Of a stretch of DNA of 64,000 nt, positions 33,082 through 41,531 are shown in pieces. How positions within the stretch are numbered: position 1 is the stretch's first letter; each line of letters starts with the position of its first letter. Below the pieces are notes generated by a model, which was given only the letters and a program-made list of their open reading frames with translations, made no database searches and was not told where the DNA came from. Origin of the DNA: Nocardioides currus (lineage in GTDB: Bacteria > Actinomycetota > Actinomycetes > Propionibacteriales > Nocardioidaceae); the NCBI RefSeq assembly GCF_003057875.1, contig NZ_PYXZ01000002.1, forward strand, positions 310,254 to 374,253, read 5' to 3'. Position numbers and translations under genes: made by a program.

Positions 33082-34005
33082 CTAGGGCGGCGCCAGCGGC
33101 AGGACCCGCGAGCTGACGAAGCGGCGCGGCGAGCCGTCGACCGGGTCGGTGAAGGCCAGCTCGGCGGCGAGCAGCTGGAGCGGGGTCGAGAAGTCGTCGA
33201 CCTCGGTCTCGCGCACGACGGGGTAGAGCGGGTCGCCGACGATCGGGATGCCCAAGCCGGCCAGGTGCAGGCGGAGCTGGTGCGTCCGCCCCGTCCGTGG
33301 GGTGAGGCGGTAGACCGCGAGGTCGTCCCCGATCCGCGACTCGAGCTCGACGAGGGTCTCGGCGTTGACCGGCTCGTCCGGCACCACCTCCGCCTGCCAG
33401 GAGCCGCGGACCTTGCGGATGTGGTCGCGGACGGTCGTGGGGAGCTCGAGGTCGGGACGGTAGGGCGCGACGGCGCGGTAGGTCTTGCGGACCGTCCCGT
33501 GCTCGAACATCACCTGATAGGGCCCACGCCACTCGCGCGAGACCGCGAGCAGCAGCAGCCCCGACGTGATGCGGTCGAGGCGGTGCAGGGTCGAGAGCTC
33601 CGGCAGCCCGAGCTCGTGGCGCAGCCGCACCACCACGCTCTGCAGGACGTGCTGGCCGCGCGGGATGGTCGAGAGGAACGGCGGCTTGTCGACCACGAGG
33701 ATCCGCTCGTCGCGGTGGACCACCTCGAGCAGGCCCGGCACCTCGACCTCGTCGCGCAGGTCGCGGTGGAACCAGACGAAGGTGTGCGGGCGGTAGGGGT
33801 CGCTCGCGGCGACCGGCCCTCCGTCGTCGTACACGAACCGGTCGGTCGCGAGGAACCCGTCGACGTCGACGTGCGACGGCAGCTTGTGCCGCAGCCAGTC
33901 CGCCATCGTCTCCCACCGGTCGGCTGGTGCGAGGTGCCGGTCGGGCGTGCGCACCCAGGCCGCGCTCAGCCCGTGGCGGGCGGGCAGCGGTGAACGAGGG
34001 GGCAC
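33082..34005 (-). CDS. RluA-family pseudouridine synthase
   Basis: The 307-residue protein has the family core: DKPPFLSTIPRGQ, then the active-site motif LHRLDRITSGLLLLA near residue 143 with the catalytic Asp. KTYRAV and RTGRTHQLRLHL follow at about 248. It isomerizes uridines in rRNA or tRNA; the site cannot be assigned. GTG 34005 is taken because the frame upstream has no conserved content and GGGTGGTGG precedes it. The much longer open frame reaching 35766 is a GC-rich shadow of the gene on the other strand. Confidence 0.9.
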   Translation of the reverse strand: MPPRSPLPARHGLSAAWVRTPDRHLAPADRWETMADWLRHKLPSHVDVDGFLATDRFVYDDGGPVAASDPYRPHTFVWFHRDLRDEVEVPGLLEVVHRDERILVVDKPPFLSTIPRGQHVLQSVVVRLRHELGLPELSTLHRLDRITSGLLLLAVSREWRGPYQVMFEHGTVRKTYRAVAPYRPDLELPTTVRDHIRKVRGSWQAEVVPDEPVNAETLVELESRIGDDLAVYRLTPRTGRTHQLRLHLAGLGIPIVGDPLYPVVRETEVDDFSTPLQLLAAELAFTDPVDGSPRRFVSSRVLPLAPP

Positions 34006-34054
34006 GCCACCACCCTGACAGGGCGCGGGTCGGGCCCACCAACCGAGACGGTCG

Positions 34055-34081
34055 TTTGACAAATGGGTGGCAGGTGTCAAA
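34055..34081. promoter_or_regulatory. Inverted repeat operator-like site before the aldehyde dehydrogenase gene
   Basis: TTTGACA (34055-34061) and TGTCAAA (34075-34081) are perfect seven-base inverted arms, 20 bases centre to centre, in the divergent region between the pseudouridine synthase and aldehyde dehydrogenase genes. The site is AT-rich against a very GC-rich background and contains TTGACA, a -35-like hexamer. A regulator-binding site is likely; no regulator gene is adjacent. A further TACGCT (34129-34134) lies six bases before the ATG. Confidence 0.5.
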
Positions 34082-34140
34082 TGGCGGGACGGGGTGACTG
34101 GCGGGTAGCAACGGTGCGGCCCGCGGCCTACGCTCGCTGC

Positions 34141-35757
34141 ATGAGCGAGCAGACCCCCGCCTCCGGCCACCTCGTCGACGGTCCCTCGGACCCCGAGCAC
34201 GACCCGGCGGCGTCCTACGCCCTCGAGCCCGACTACGTCGCCAACCTGACCCGGCGCGTGGTCAGCACGTCCGGGCAGACCGCGCCGGTCCACTCGCCGC
34301 TCAACGGGCAGCCGATCGCCCACATCCCCCAGTCGAGCACCGACGACGTGGCCGAGGCCTACGCCCGGGCCCGGCGCGCGCAGGCCGCGTGGGCGCGCAC
34401 CCCGATCGACGACCGCGCCGCGATGCTGCTGCGCCTGCACGACCTGGTGCTCGACCGCCAGGACGAGATCATCGACCTGATCGTGCTCGAGTCGGGCAAG
34501 GCCCGCAAGCACGCCTTCGACGAGCCGATGCACGTCGCGCTCACCGCTCGCTACTACGGGCGTACGGCGCACGCCCACCTCGACACTCAGCGCAAGCTCG
34601 GCGTCGTGCCGGGCCTGACGCGGGTCGAGGTCAACAGCGTGCCCAAGGGCGTCGTCGGCATCATCTCGCCGTGGAACTACCCCTTCACCATGGCGCTGTG
34701 CGACGGCCTGCCCGCCCTGCTCGCCGGCAACGCCGTGGTCGCCAAGCCCGACGCGCAGACCATGCTCTCGGCGCTGCTCGGCGCCCAGCTCCTCGAGGAG
34801 GCCGGCTTCCCCGAGGGCGTGTGGAACGTCGTCGCCGGCGTGGGGCGCGAGATCGGCACGCCGATGATCGAGCGCTCCGACTACATCTGCTTCACCGGCT
34901 CCACCGCCACCGGCAGGCTGATCGCGACGCAGTGCGCCGAGCGCCTGATCGGGTCCTCGCTCGAGCTCGGCGGCAAGAACCCGATCCTGGTGCTGCGCGA
35001 CGCGCACATCGAGAAGGCGGCCGAGGGCGCCGTACGCGCGTCCTTCTCCAACGCCGGCCAGCTCTGCGTCTCGACCGAGCGGATGTTCGTCGCCGACCAG
35101 GTCTACGACCGCTTCGTCGAGCGGTTCGTCGCCCGCACCGAGGCGATGTCGCTGGGCGCCTCCATGGACTGGGGCGTCGACATGGGCACGCTCATCTCGC
35201 AGGCGCAGCTCGAGACCGTGCAGGCGCACGTCGACGACGCCGTCGCCAAGGGTGCGCGGGTGCTCGCCGGCGGCAAGGCGCGTCCCGACCTCGGGCCGTT
35301 CTTCTTCGAGCCGACCATCCTCGAGGGCGTCACCCCCGACATGACCTGCTTCGGCCAGGAGACCTTCGGCCCAGTCGTCTCGGTCTACCGCTTCCACGAC
35401 GAGTCCGACGCCGTCGCCCGCGCCAACGCGGGGGAGTACGGCCTGAACGCCTCGATCTACACCCAGGACGGTGACCGGGGCCGCGCGATCGCCCGCGAGA
35501 TCAGGTGCGGCACGGTCAACATCAACGAGGCCTTCGGTGCCACGTTCGCCAGCATCGACTCGCCGATGGGCGGCATGCGCGAGTCGGGGATGGGCCGCCG
35601 CCAGGGCGCGGAGGGCATCCACCGCTACACCGAGTCGCAGGCCGTCGCGACCCAACGCGGCCTGCGCTTCGCGCCGATGTTCGGGATGTCCGACGAGGCC
35701 TACGCCAAGGTGATGACCGCCAACCTGCGGGTGATGAAGAAGCTGGGCCGGGCATGA
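34141..35757 (+). CDS. NAD(P)-dependent aldehyde dehydrogenase (succinate-semialdehyde dehydrogenase type)
   Basis: The 538-residue enzyme has the ALDH signatures: ISPWNYPFTMALCDGLPAL, FTGSTATGR, SLELGGKNPILVL with the general-base Glu, and NAGQLCVSTERMF with the catalytic Cys near residue 309. Similarity is to the GabD2/succinate-semialdehyde branch in actinobacteria; the exact aldehyde is uncertain. A -10-like TACGCT lies six bases before the ATG. Its stop overlaps the start of the GMC oxidoreductase gene (ATGA), suggesting that the two act in sequence, with the GMC enzyme oxidizing an alcohol and this one the aldehyde. Confidence 0.9.
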   Translation: MSEQTPASGHLVDGPSDPEHDPAASYALEPDYVANLTRRVVSTSGQTAPVHSPLNGQPIAHIPQSSTDDVAEAYARARRAQAAWARTPIDDRAAMLLRLHDLVLDRQDEIIDLIVLESGKARKHAFDEPMHVALTARYYGRTAHAHLDTQRKLGVVPGLTRVEVNSVPKGVVGIISPWNYPFTMALCDGLPALLAGNAVVAKPDAQTMLSALLGAQLLEEAGFPEGVWNVVAGVGREIGTPMIERSDYICFTGSTATGRLIATQCAERLIGSSLELGGKNPILVLRDAHIEKAAEGAVRASFSNAGQLCVSTERMFVADQVYDRFVERFVARTEAMSLGASMDWGVDMGTLISQAQLETVQAHVDDAVAKGARVLAGGKARPDLGPFFFEPTILEGVTPDMTCFGQETFGPVVSVYRFHDESDAVARANAGEYGLNASIYTQDGDRGRAIAREIRCGTVNINEAFGATFASIDSPMGGMRESGMGRRQGAEGIHRYTESQAVATQRGLRFAPMFGMSDEAYAKVMTANLRVMKKLGRA

Positions 35758-37532
35758 GATCCCCACGGCGTTCTTCGCCTCCCCCGCTTCGCTCCTCCGC
35801 CGAACAACGCCGCGAGGACCCCGGGCGGACCCACTACGACGTCCTGGTCATCGGGTCCGGCTTCGGCGGCTCGGTCACCGCGCTGCGACTGACCGAGAAG
35901 GGCTACACCGTCGGCGTGCTCGAGGCCGGCGCCCGCTTCGAGGACGATGACTTCCCGGAGAACGGCGGCGACGCGAAGAAGTTCATCTTCCGCCCCGAGC
36001 TCGGGATGTACGGCATCCAGCGCATCGACATCGTCAACGACTGCTTCATCCTCGCCGGCGCCGGGGTGGGTGGCGGGTCGCTGGTCTACGCCAACACGCT
36101 CTACGAGCCCCTCGAGAAGTTCTACCAGGACCCGCAGTGGGCCCACATCACCGACTGGAAGGGCGAGCTCGCGCCCTACTACGACCAGGCCAAGCGGATG
36201 CTCGGCGTCGCGGAGTACGCCCGCACCACCCCGGCCGACGTCGCCATGAAGAAGGTCGCCGACGAGATGGGCGTGGGCGACACGTTCCACCCGACGCCGG
36301 TCGGCGTCTTCCTCGGCGAGCCGGGCCAGCAGGAGGGCGAGCGGGTCGCCGACCCCTACTTCGGGGGCGTCGGGCCCGACCGCAACACCTGCACCAACTG
36401 CGGCTCCTGCATGACCGGCTGTCGCCACAACGCCAAGAACACGCTGGTCAAGAACTACCTCCACCTCGCCGAGCAGGCGGGTGCGGTCGTCCACCCCCTC
36501 ACCACGGTCACCGACGTGCGCCCGCGGCCCGACGGCGGCTACGAGGTCACGGCCCGCTGGACCAAGGCGAAGCTGTCGCGCAAGGACGCCGTGAAGACCT
36601 TCACGGCCGACCAGGTCGTCTTCTCCGCGGCGGCGCTCGGCACCCAGAAGCTGCTGCACCGGCTCAAGGCCCAGGGCTCGCTGCCGGCCGTCTCCGACCG
36701 TCTCGGCGTGCTGACCCGCACCAACTCCGAGGCCATCTTGTGGGCGACCGCCAACGACGACGAGGTCGACTGGAGCGACGGGGTGGCGATCACGTCGTCG
36801 TTCCACCCCGACGAGCACACCCACGTCGAGCCGGTCCGCTACGGCCCCGGCCGCAACATCATGCCGCTGATGGCGACCGTCCTCGTCGACGAGATGGAAG
36901 GCGAGCCGCGCTGGCGCACCTGGGCCAAGGAGATGTGGCGCCAGCGCAACGGGCTCAGGGACCTCTACTCCCTGAACACCTGGTCGCGCCGCACGGTGGT
37001 CGCCCTGGTCATGCAGACCCTCGACAACTCCATCACCACGGTGTGGCGCCAGCGCGGCCGCGTCGGCTACATGTCGTCGGTGCAGGGCCACGGCGCGCCC
37101 AACCCGACCTACATACCCGCCGCCTACGAGGCCGTACGCCGCCTGGCGCGCGTGATGAGGGCCAGGCAGGCGTACGGCGCGGTCGGTGAGCCGCTCGGCA
37201 TGCCGCTGACGGCCCACTTCATCGGTGGCTGCGCGATCGGCGACTCGCCCGAGACCGGCGTCGTCGACCCCTACCAGCGGATGTACGGCCATCCCGGCCT
37301 GCACGTCGTCGACGGGTCGGCGATCTCGGCCAACCTCGGGGTCAACCCGTCGCTGACCATCACCGCGCAGGCCGAGCGGGCCATGGCCTACTGGCCCAAC
37401 AAGGACGAGCGCGACACGAGGCCCGAGCTCGGTGCGGCGTACCAGCAGCTCGTGCCGGTCGAGCCGAAGAACCCGGTGGTCCCGGTGGACGCACCGGCCG
37501 CCCTGCGCCTGCCCATCGTCGGCGTCAGCTGA
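35754..37532 (+). CDS. GMC family FAD-dependent oxidoreductase (ChoD-like)
   Basis: The 592-residue flavoprotein has the FAD fold VLVIGSGFGGSVTALRL (about residues 30-46), the segment CTNCGSCMTGCRHNAKNTL near 213 typical of the cholesterol-oxidase-like branch, and the C-terminal HFIGGCAIGDSPETGVVDPYQ and VVDGSAISANLGVNPSLTI. It corresponds in position to the Rv3409c (choD) gene next to guaB3 in mycobacteria. The true substrate of this branch is not established. It is translationally coupled to the aldehyde dehydrogenase. Confidence 0.9.
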   Translation: MRSPRRSSPPPLRSSAEQRREDPGRTHYDVLVIGSGFGGSVTALRLTEKGYTVGVLEAGARFEDDDFPENGGDAKKFIFRPELGMYGIQRIDIVNDCFILAGAGVGGGSLVYANTLYEPLEKFYQDPQWAHITDWKGELAPYYDQAKRMLGVAEYARTTPADVAMKKVADEMGVGDTFHPTPVGVFLGEPGQQEGERVADPYFGGVGPDRNTCTNCGSCMTGCRHNAKNTLVKNYLHLAEQAGAVVHPLTTVTDVRPRPDGGYEVTARWTKAKLSRKDAVKTFTADQVVFSAAALGTQKLLHRLKAQGSLPAVSDRLGVLTRTNSEAILWATANDDEVDWSDGVAITSSFHPDEHTHVEPVRYGPGRNIMPLMATVLVDEMEGEPRWRTWAKEMWRQRNGLRDLYSLNTWSRRTVVALVMQTLDNSITTVWRQRGRVGYMSSVQGHGAPNPTYIPAAYEAVRRLARVMRARQAYGAVGEPLGMPLTAHFIGGCAIGDSPETGVVDPYQRMYGHPGLHVVDGSAISANLGVNPSLTITAQAERAMAYWPNKDERDTRPELGAAYQQLVPVEPKNPVVPVDAPAALRLPIVGVS

Positions 37533-37586
37533 GCTCCTCGGAAGTCGTTCCCATCCGAGCCGGCGTCGGTTCCGAACTTTGTCCGT

Positions 37587-37741
37587 CCGTGCCGTAACCC
37601 CCTCCACGAGGGGTCGTTGGCACGGGTGAGAGACCCGGCGGAATCGCTCCCTCCCAGTGGTCGGGACTCTCTGCCCCAGCTCTGTCTTCAGCAGCTCGGG
37701 ACTTCCAGGGCCCGACTTCCTCCCTCCCCGTCGGGCCCTGG
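37587..37741 (+). ncRNA. Probable 6C-type small RNA
   Basis: The gap before guaA can fold into three hairpins. First, CCGTGCC (37587-37593) pairs with GGCACGG (37619-37625) enclosing CCCCTC/GAGGGG. Second, GAGAGACCCG (37628-37637) pairs with CGGGACTCTC (37662-37671), one mismatch, with CCCTCCC in its loop. Third, a perfect 12-base stem at 37705-37716/37730-37741 has loop TTCCTCCCTCCCC. Two stem-loops each exposing six or more C in the loop is the definition of the actinobacterial 6C RNA, which pairs with G-rich ribosome-binding regions. The strand is set by the C-rich loops. The last stem could also act as terminator. A guaA leader is the alternative. Confidence 0.6.
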
Positions 37742-37772
37742 TGCCATTTGAGCCGCGACGCGCTGCGCTCGG

Positions 37773-37784
37773 TACCCTTCGGGG
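37773..37784 (+). promoter_or_regulatory. Putative leaderless promoter for guaA
   Basis: TACCCT (37773-37778), six bases, then GTG at 37785. This implies that guaA has its own start of transcription separate from the structured RNA upstream. Confidence 0.5.
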
Positions 37785-39368
37785 GTGACCGCGACCCCTG
37801 ACCACGACCTCGTCCTCGTCGTCGACTTCGGTGCCCAGTACGCCCAGCTGATCGCCCGCCGGGTCCGCGAGGCGCGGGTCTACTCCGAGATCGTGCCGCA
37901 CACGCTCCCGGTCGCCGAGATGCTGGCGCGCAACCCCAAGGCGATCATCCTCAGCGGCGGCCCCTCGTCGGTGTACGCCGACGGCGCCCCCGGCATCGAC
38001 ACCGCGATCTTCACCTCGGGCACCCCGGTCTTCGGCATGTGCTACGGCTTCCAGCTGATGGCCTCCGGGCTCGGCGGCGAGGTCGCCCACACCGGTGCTC
38101 GGGAGTACGGCCGCACGCCCGTCGCCGTCACCACCCCCGGCACGCTGCTCGCCGGCATCCCCGAGGCGCACAACGTGTGGATGTCCCACGGCGACTCGGT
38201 GGCAAGCGCGCCGGCCGGCTTCACCGTGCTCGCCTCGACCGACGTCACGCCGGTCGCGGCGTTCGAGGACGTCGATCGCGGCCTCGCCGGCGTGCAGTGG
38301 CACCCGGAGGTGCTGCACTCCGAGCACGGTCAGCAGGTGCTCGAGCACTTCCTGCACGAGATCGCCGGCTGCCGCCAGACCTGGACCATGGTCAACATCG
38401 TCGAGGAGCAGGTCGAGCGCATCCGCTCCCAGATCGGCGAGACCGGGCGCGCCATCTGCGCGCTGTCCGGCGGCGTCGACTCCGCCGTCGCGGCCGCGAT
38501 CGTGCAGCGCGCCATCGGCGACCGGCTGACCTGCGTCTACGTCGACCACGGGATGATGCGCAAGGGAGAGACCGAGCAGGTCAGGCGCGACTTCGAGGAG
38601 GTCTTCGCCGCCCTCGACGTGGTCGACGCCTCCGACCAGTTCCTCGACGCCCTCGCGGGGGTCCACGACCCCGAGGAGAAGCGCAAGATCATCGGCCGCG
38701 AGTTCATCCGCACCTTCGAGGCGGCCGAGGTCCGCGTCTTCGGCGGCCTGGCCGCGGGCTCTGCCGACGACCGGGCCACCGCCTGGCTGGTCCAGGGCAC
38801 CCTCTACCCCGACGTCGTCGAGTCCGGCGGCGGCGCCGGCACCTCGACCATCAAGTCCCACCACAACGTGGGCGGGCTGCCCGACGACCTGCAGTTCGAG
38901 CTCGTCGAGCCGCTGCGGACGCTGTTCAAGGACGAGGTCCGCGCCGTCGGCGAGCAGCTCGGCCTGCCCTCGACCATGGTGTGGCGCCAGCCCTTCCCGG
39001 GTCCCGGCCTGGGCATCCGCATCATCGGCGAGGTGACCCGCGAGCGGCTCGACCTGCTCCGCGACGCCGACGCCATCGCCCGCGAGGAGCTGACGCGGGC
39101 GGGGCTCGACCGCGACATCTGGCAGATGCCGGTCGTGCTGCTGGCGGACGTCCGCTCGGTCGGCGTACAAGGCGACGGCCGCACCTACGGCCACCCGGTC
39201 GTCCTGCGCCCCGTGACCTCGGAGGACGCGATGACCGCCGACTGGGCCCGGCTGCCCTACGACGTGATGGAGCGGATCTCGACCCGCATCACCAACGAGG
39301 TCGCCGACATCAACCGCGTCACCGTCGACATCACCTCGAAGCCGCCCGGCACCATCGAGTGGGAGTGA
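37785..39368 (+). CDS. guaA: GMP synthase (glutamine-hydrolysing)
   Basis: The 527-residue enzyme converts XMP to GMP. The class I amidotransferase domain has FGMCYGFQL with the nucleophilic Cys near residue 86 and [14 protein letters not shown] with its His and Glu. The ATP-pyrophosphatase domain has the P-loop [14 protein letters not shown] near 226, and the dimerization domain ends [10 protein letters not shown], the invariant C-terminus. With guaB it completes the guanine branch in this region. Confidence 0.98.
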   Translation: MTATPDHDLVLVVDFGAQYAQLIARRVREARVYSEIVPHTLPVAEMLARNPKAIILSGGPSSVYADGAPGIDTAIFTSGTPVFGMCYGFQLMASGLGGEVAHTGAREYGRTPVAVTTPGTLLAGIPEAHNVWMSHGDSVASAPAGFTVLASTDVTPVAAFEDVDRGLAGVQWHPEVLHSEHGQQVLEHFLHEIAGCRQTWTMVNIVEEQVERIRSQIGETGRAICALSGGVDSAVAAAIVQRAIGDRLTCVYVDHGMMRKGETEQVRRDFEEVFAALDVVDASDQFLDALAGVHDPEEKRKIIGREFIRTFEAAEVRVFGGLAAGSADDRATAWLVQGTLYPDVVESGGGAGTSTIKSHHNVGGLPDDLQFELVEPLRTLFKDEVRAVGEQLGLPSTMVWRQPFPGPGLGIRIIGEVTRERLDLLRDADAIAREELTRAGLDRDIWQMPVVLLADVRSVGVQGDGRTYGHPVVLRPVTSEDAMTADWARLPYDVMERISTRITNEVADINRVTVDITSKPPGTIEWE

Positions 39369-39397
39369 GTCGCCCGACCTGAGGGCCCCGGCACAGC

Positions 39398-39433
39398 GCC
39401 AGGCCCCCGGGTGGGGCGTCCCGGGGGCCTGGC
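39398..39433. terminator. Bidirectional terminator between guaA and the fasciclin gene
   Basis: GCCAGGCCCCCGGG (39398-39411) pairs perfectly over 14 bases with CCCGGGGGCCTGGC (39420-39433), with an eight-base loop. It lies in the 84-base gap between convergent genes and can stop transcription from both sides. Confidence 0.88.
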
Positions 39434-39452
39434 TGAGGGTGCTGCGGTGAAC

Positions 39453-40094
39453 TCAGAGGTCCAGCGGACGCAGCACGCGGTCGATGCCGTGCGCGATCTG
39501 GCGGTTGCCCTTGTTGATGTCCAGCGCGATGACCTTCGGGTCCTTGGAGTCGGGGTCCTGGTCGACCAGCGTCACCGACGTGTTCTTGCCGGAGCCGGAC
39601 ACCTTGACGGTCACGGTGCCACCCTGCGCGGTCTTGATCGCGGCGCCGTCGGCGGCCACGACCTTGGAGGAGTCGAGCGTCTTGCCCGCCACCACGTGGT
39701 AGAGCAGCACGGTCTCGATGGTGTCGATGCCGGCGTTCTTGGCCAGCCAGGTGGTGACCTTCTTCTCGCTGCTGAACTTCTTCCCGCTCAGGTCCTGCGC
39801 GAGGAGCTTGAACGCCTTGTCCGTGGGCGCGAAGGCGGTGAGCTTCGTCTTCCCGTCGGCGAGCACGGCCACCGGCGACTTCTTGTCGTTGGCCAGCACC
39901 GCGGTCACGGCGGCCTCGAGGATGTCGAAGTCCTTCCAGTTCTTGTCGAACTTGCTCCCGTCGGAGGCGAGCACCTCGGCGAGGCTGGTCGTCCCGGCTC
40001 GCTCGGCCTGCTGGGAGGCCTGTGCGGGCGCCGCGGCCAGGGTCGTCGCCGACACGGCCAGGGCGGCCACGGAGCTGATGAGTGCCTTCTTCAT
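39453..40094 (-). CDS. Secreted fasciclin (FAS1) domain protein
   Basis: The 213-residue product has a signal peptide (MKKALISSVAALAVSATTLAAAPAQA) and one FAS1 domain with the conserved blocks LTAFAPTDKAFKLL and TVLLYHVVAGKTL, ending GIDRVLRPLDL. FAS1 proteins such as mycobacterial MPT70/MPT83 are exported and may mediate adhesion. AGGAAAGGA precedes the ATG. It is the last gene of the sigma/anti-sigma operon, 27 bases after the anti-sigma gene, and is the probable output of that system. Confidence 0.92.
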   Translation of the reverse strand: MKKALISSVAALAVSATTLAAAPAQASQQAERAGTTSLAEVLASDGSKFDKNWKDFDILEAAVTAVLANDKKSPVAVLADGKTKLTAFAPTDKAFKLLAQDLSGKKFSSEKKVTTWLAKNAGIDTIETVLLYHVVAGKTLDSSKVVAADGAAIKTAQGGTVTVKVSGSGKNTSVTLVDQDPDSKDPKVIALDINKGNRQIAHGIDRVLRPLDL

Positions 40095-40121
40095 GGGTGT
40101 TCCTTTCCTAGGGGGTGGGTT

Positions 40122-40859
40122 TCATGCGTAGACAGCGCGGAGGACGGAGCGGGGCGAGTGGCCCGGGTCGCCGTCGTCGGACTCGAGGCTCACGTCGACG
40201 GCCGAGTAGGCCGCGAGCAGGGCGGGAGTGACCTCGAAGGAGGCGGTGCCGCCGGGACCGACCTGGCCGAGCGGCAGCATCTTGTTGGTCTCGGGGTCGA
40301 GCAGCCAGGCGTAGTAGAACTCGCCGCGGCGGGCCGGGCGCAGGTGGTCGGTCTCGATCGTCATCTCGGCCGTGTCGCCGTGCTCGGTCATGCGCACAGT
40401 GCCCCCCGCAGTGCCCTCCACCGGCGTCAGGACCGCCGAGACGGTGGTCCCGGTCGGCGTCGGCGCGGGGGTGTCGCTGGTCGGGGGGACGGCGACCGGC
40501 GGCCGCTCGCCCGGACGGTCGGCCACGACGTAGCCGCCCGTCCAGGCGGCGGCCACGACCGCTGCCGCAGCCAGTCCGGCAGCGATCCGGTTCCGCGTGC
40601 GCGCCATCGGCGGCATCTCGCGCAGCGGGGGCAGTGCCGGCAGGGCGCGATCCTGCTCGACCGGCACGGGCCTGGGGGACTCGGGGGCGAGCGTGCGCGC
40701 GCTGCTGGTGATGAGCGCGTGCCCGGTGATGGTCGGGGTCAGCTCGCGGCGACACTCCTCGCACTCGTCGAGGTGGTCGGACGCCTCGAGGATCTCGCGG
40801 TTGGTGAGCTCGCCGCGCAGCAGCGCGAGCAGGTCCGGGTGGTCGGTCGGCGCCGTCAT
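40122..40859 (-). CDS. RskA-like anti-sigma factor
   Basis: The 245-residue protein has a cytoplasmic zinc-finger anti-sigma domain (HLDECEECRREL, about residues 29-40), a single membrane segment (IAAGLAAAAVVAAAWTGGYVV, about 92-112), a Pro/Thr linker, and an extracytoplasmic RskA-type beta domain (FYYAWLLDPETNKMLPLG). This is the architecture of membrane anti-sigma factors cleaved by regulated proteolysis. The start overlaps the sigma factor stop as ATGA, the standard coupling of sigma and anti-sigma pairs. Confidence 0.92.
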   Translation of the reverse strand: MTAPTDHPDLLALLRGELTNREILEASDHLDECEECRRELTPTITGHALITSSARTLAPESPRPVPVEQDRALPALPPLREMPPMARTRNRIAAGLAAAAVVAAAWTGGYVVADRPGERPPVAVPPTSDTPAPTPTGTTVSAVLTPVEGTAGGTVRMTEHGDTAEMTIETDHLRPARRGEFYYAWLLDPETNKMLPLGQVGPGGTASFEVTPALLAAYSAVDVSLESDDGDPGHSPRSVLRAVYA

Positions 40860-41392
40860 CGGACACCTCCTGTCTCTCGCATGGCACCCGCCAGGTGCTT
40901 GGTGCCGCGCGCGGCGCGGGCCTTGACCGTCCCGATCGGGACGGCCAGACGCTCGGCGATCTCGCGCTGGGTCAGTCCGTCGTAGTAGGCGAGCAGGAGG
41001 ACCTCGCGCTCGTGCTCAGGCAGCTCGCGCAGGGCCGCCTGGACGTCCGCGGCGTCGGCCAGCTGCGAGACCGTGTCACGACCGTCCTCCCCGACGAGGT
41101 CGCGCAGCGACGCGACGTCGACGACCGGGTGGCGACGCGCCCGCAGCGTGTCCACGGCCCGCCGGTGGGCAATGGTGAAGAGCCAGGTGGAGAAGCGCTG
41201 CGTGCTGTCATAGCGGGCCGCGTGGCGCCACACGTCGAAGAAGGTCCGTTGCAGGACGTCCTCCGCCTCGTCGGGGCCGACGTGGCGCTGGAGGAAGGAC
41301 AGCACGCTCGGGCCGTAGAGGGCGTAGACGTCCTCCAGAGCTGCCTCGTCGTGCTGGGCCAGTCGTGCGCCCAGTGCCTCTCCGTGGTCCAC
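40856..41392 (-). CDS. ECF RNA polymerase sigma factor, SigK-like
   Basis: The 178-residue protein has region 2 (ALYGPSVLSFLQRHVGPDEAEDVLQRTFFDVW) and region 4 with the helix-turn-helix GLTQREIAERLAVPIGTVKAR near its C-terminus. Pairing with an RskA-type anti-sigma factor and a fasciclin gene supports a SigK-like role. The open frame extends to 41551, but GTG 41392 gives the normal ECF length and has ACGAAT seven bases upstream. Autoregulation is likely but not shown. Confidence 0.88.
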   Translation of the reverse strand: MDHGEALGARLAQHDEAALEDVYALYGPSVLSFLQRHVGPDEAEDVLQRTFFDVWRHAARYDSTQRFSTWLFTIAHRRAVDTLRARRHPVVDVASLRDLVGEDGRDTVSQLADAADVQAALRELPEHEREVLLLAYYDGLTQREIAERLAVPIGTVKARAARGTKHLAGAMRETGGVR

Positions 41393-41531
41393 ATCAGTAA
41401 TTCGTACAGAGGGCCGCCAGCGGTTGCACGAACTTTCAACTTTTCCCGGATCGTCCGACGGGGGGTGCCGGAGGTGAGGAGGCAGGTCTAGGTTGGCCGG
41501 TGGCCCAACCCCAGTCTCGGAAGGCAGACAC

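Noticed and set aside
33082..35766. 894-codon version of the pseudouridine synthase starting at 35766
   Set aside because: The extra N-terminal part is antisense to the aldehyde dehydrogenase gene and has no conserved content; GTG 34005 gives a normal-length enzyme.
37587..37741. Purine riboswitch controlling guaA
   Set aside because: The hairpins have C-rich loops and lack the conserved three-way junction of purine riboswitches, and guaA has its own start-proximal -10 motif.
35700..39194. 1164-codon minus-strand frame opposite the GMC oxidoreductase and guaA
   Set aside because: It runs through two well-supported plus-strand genes and the structured RNA, and its composition is low complexity.
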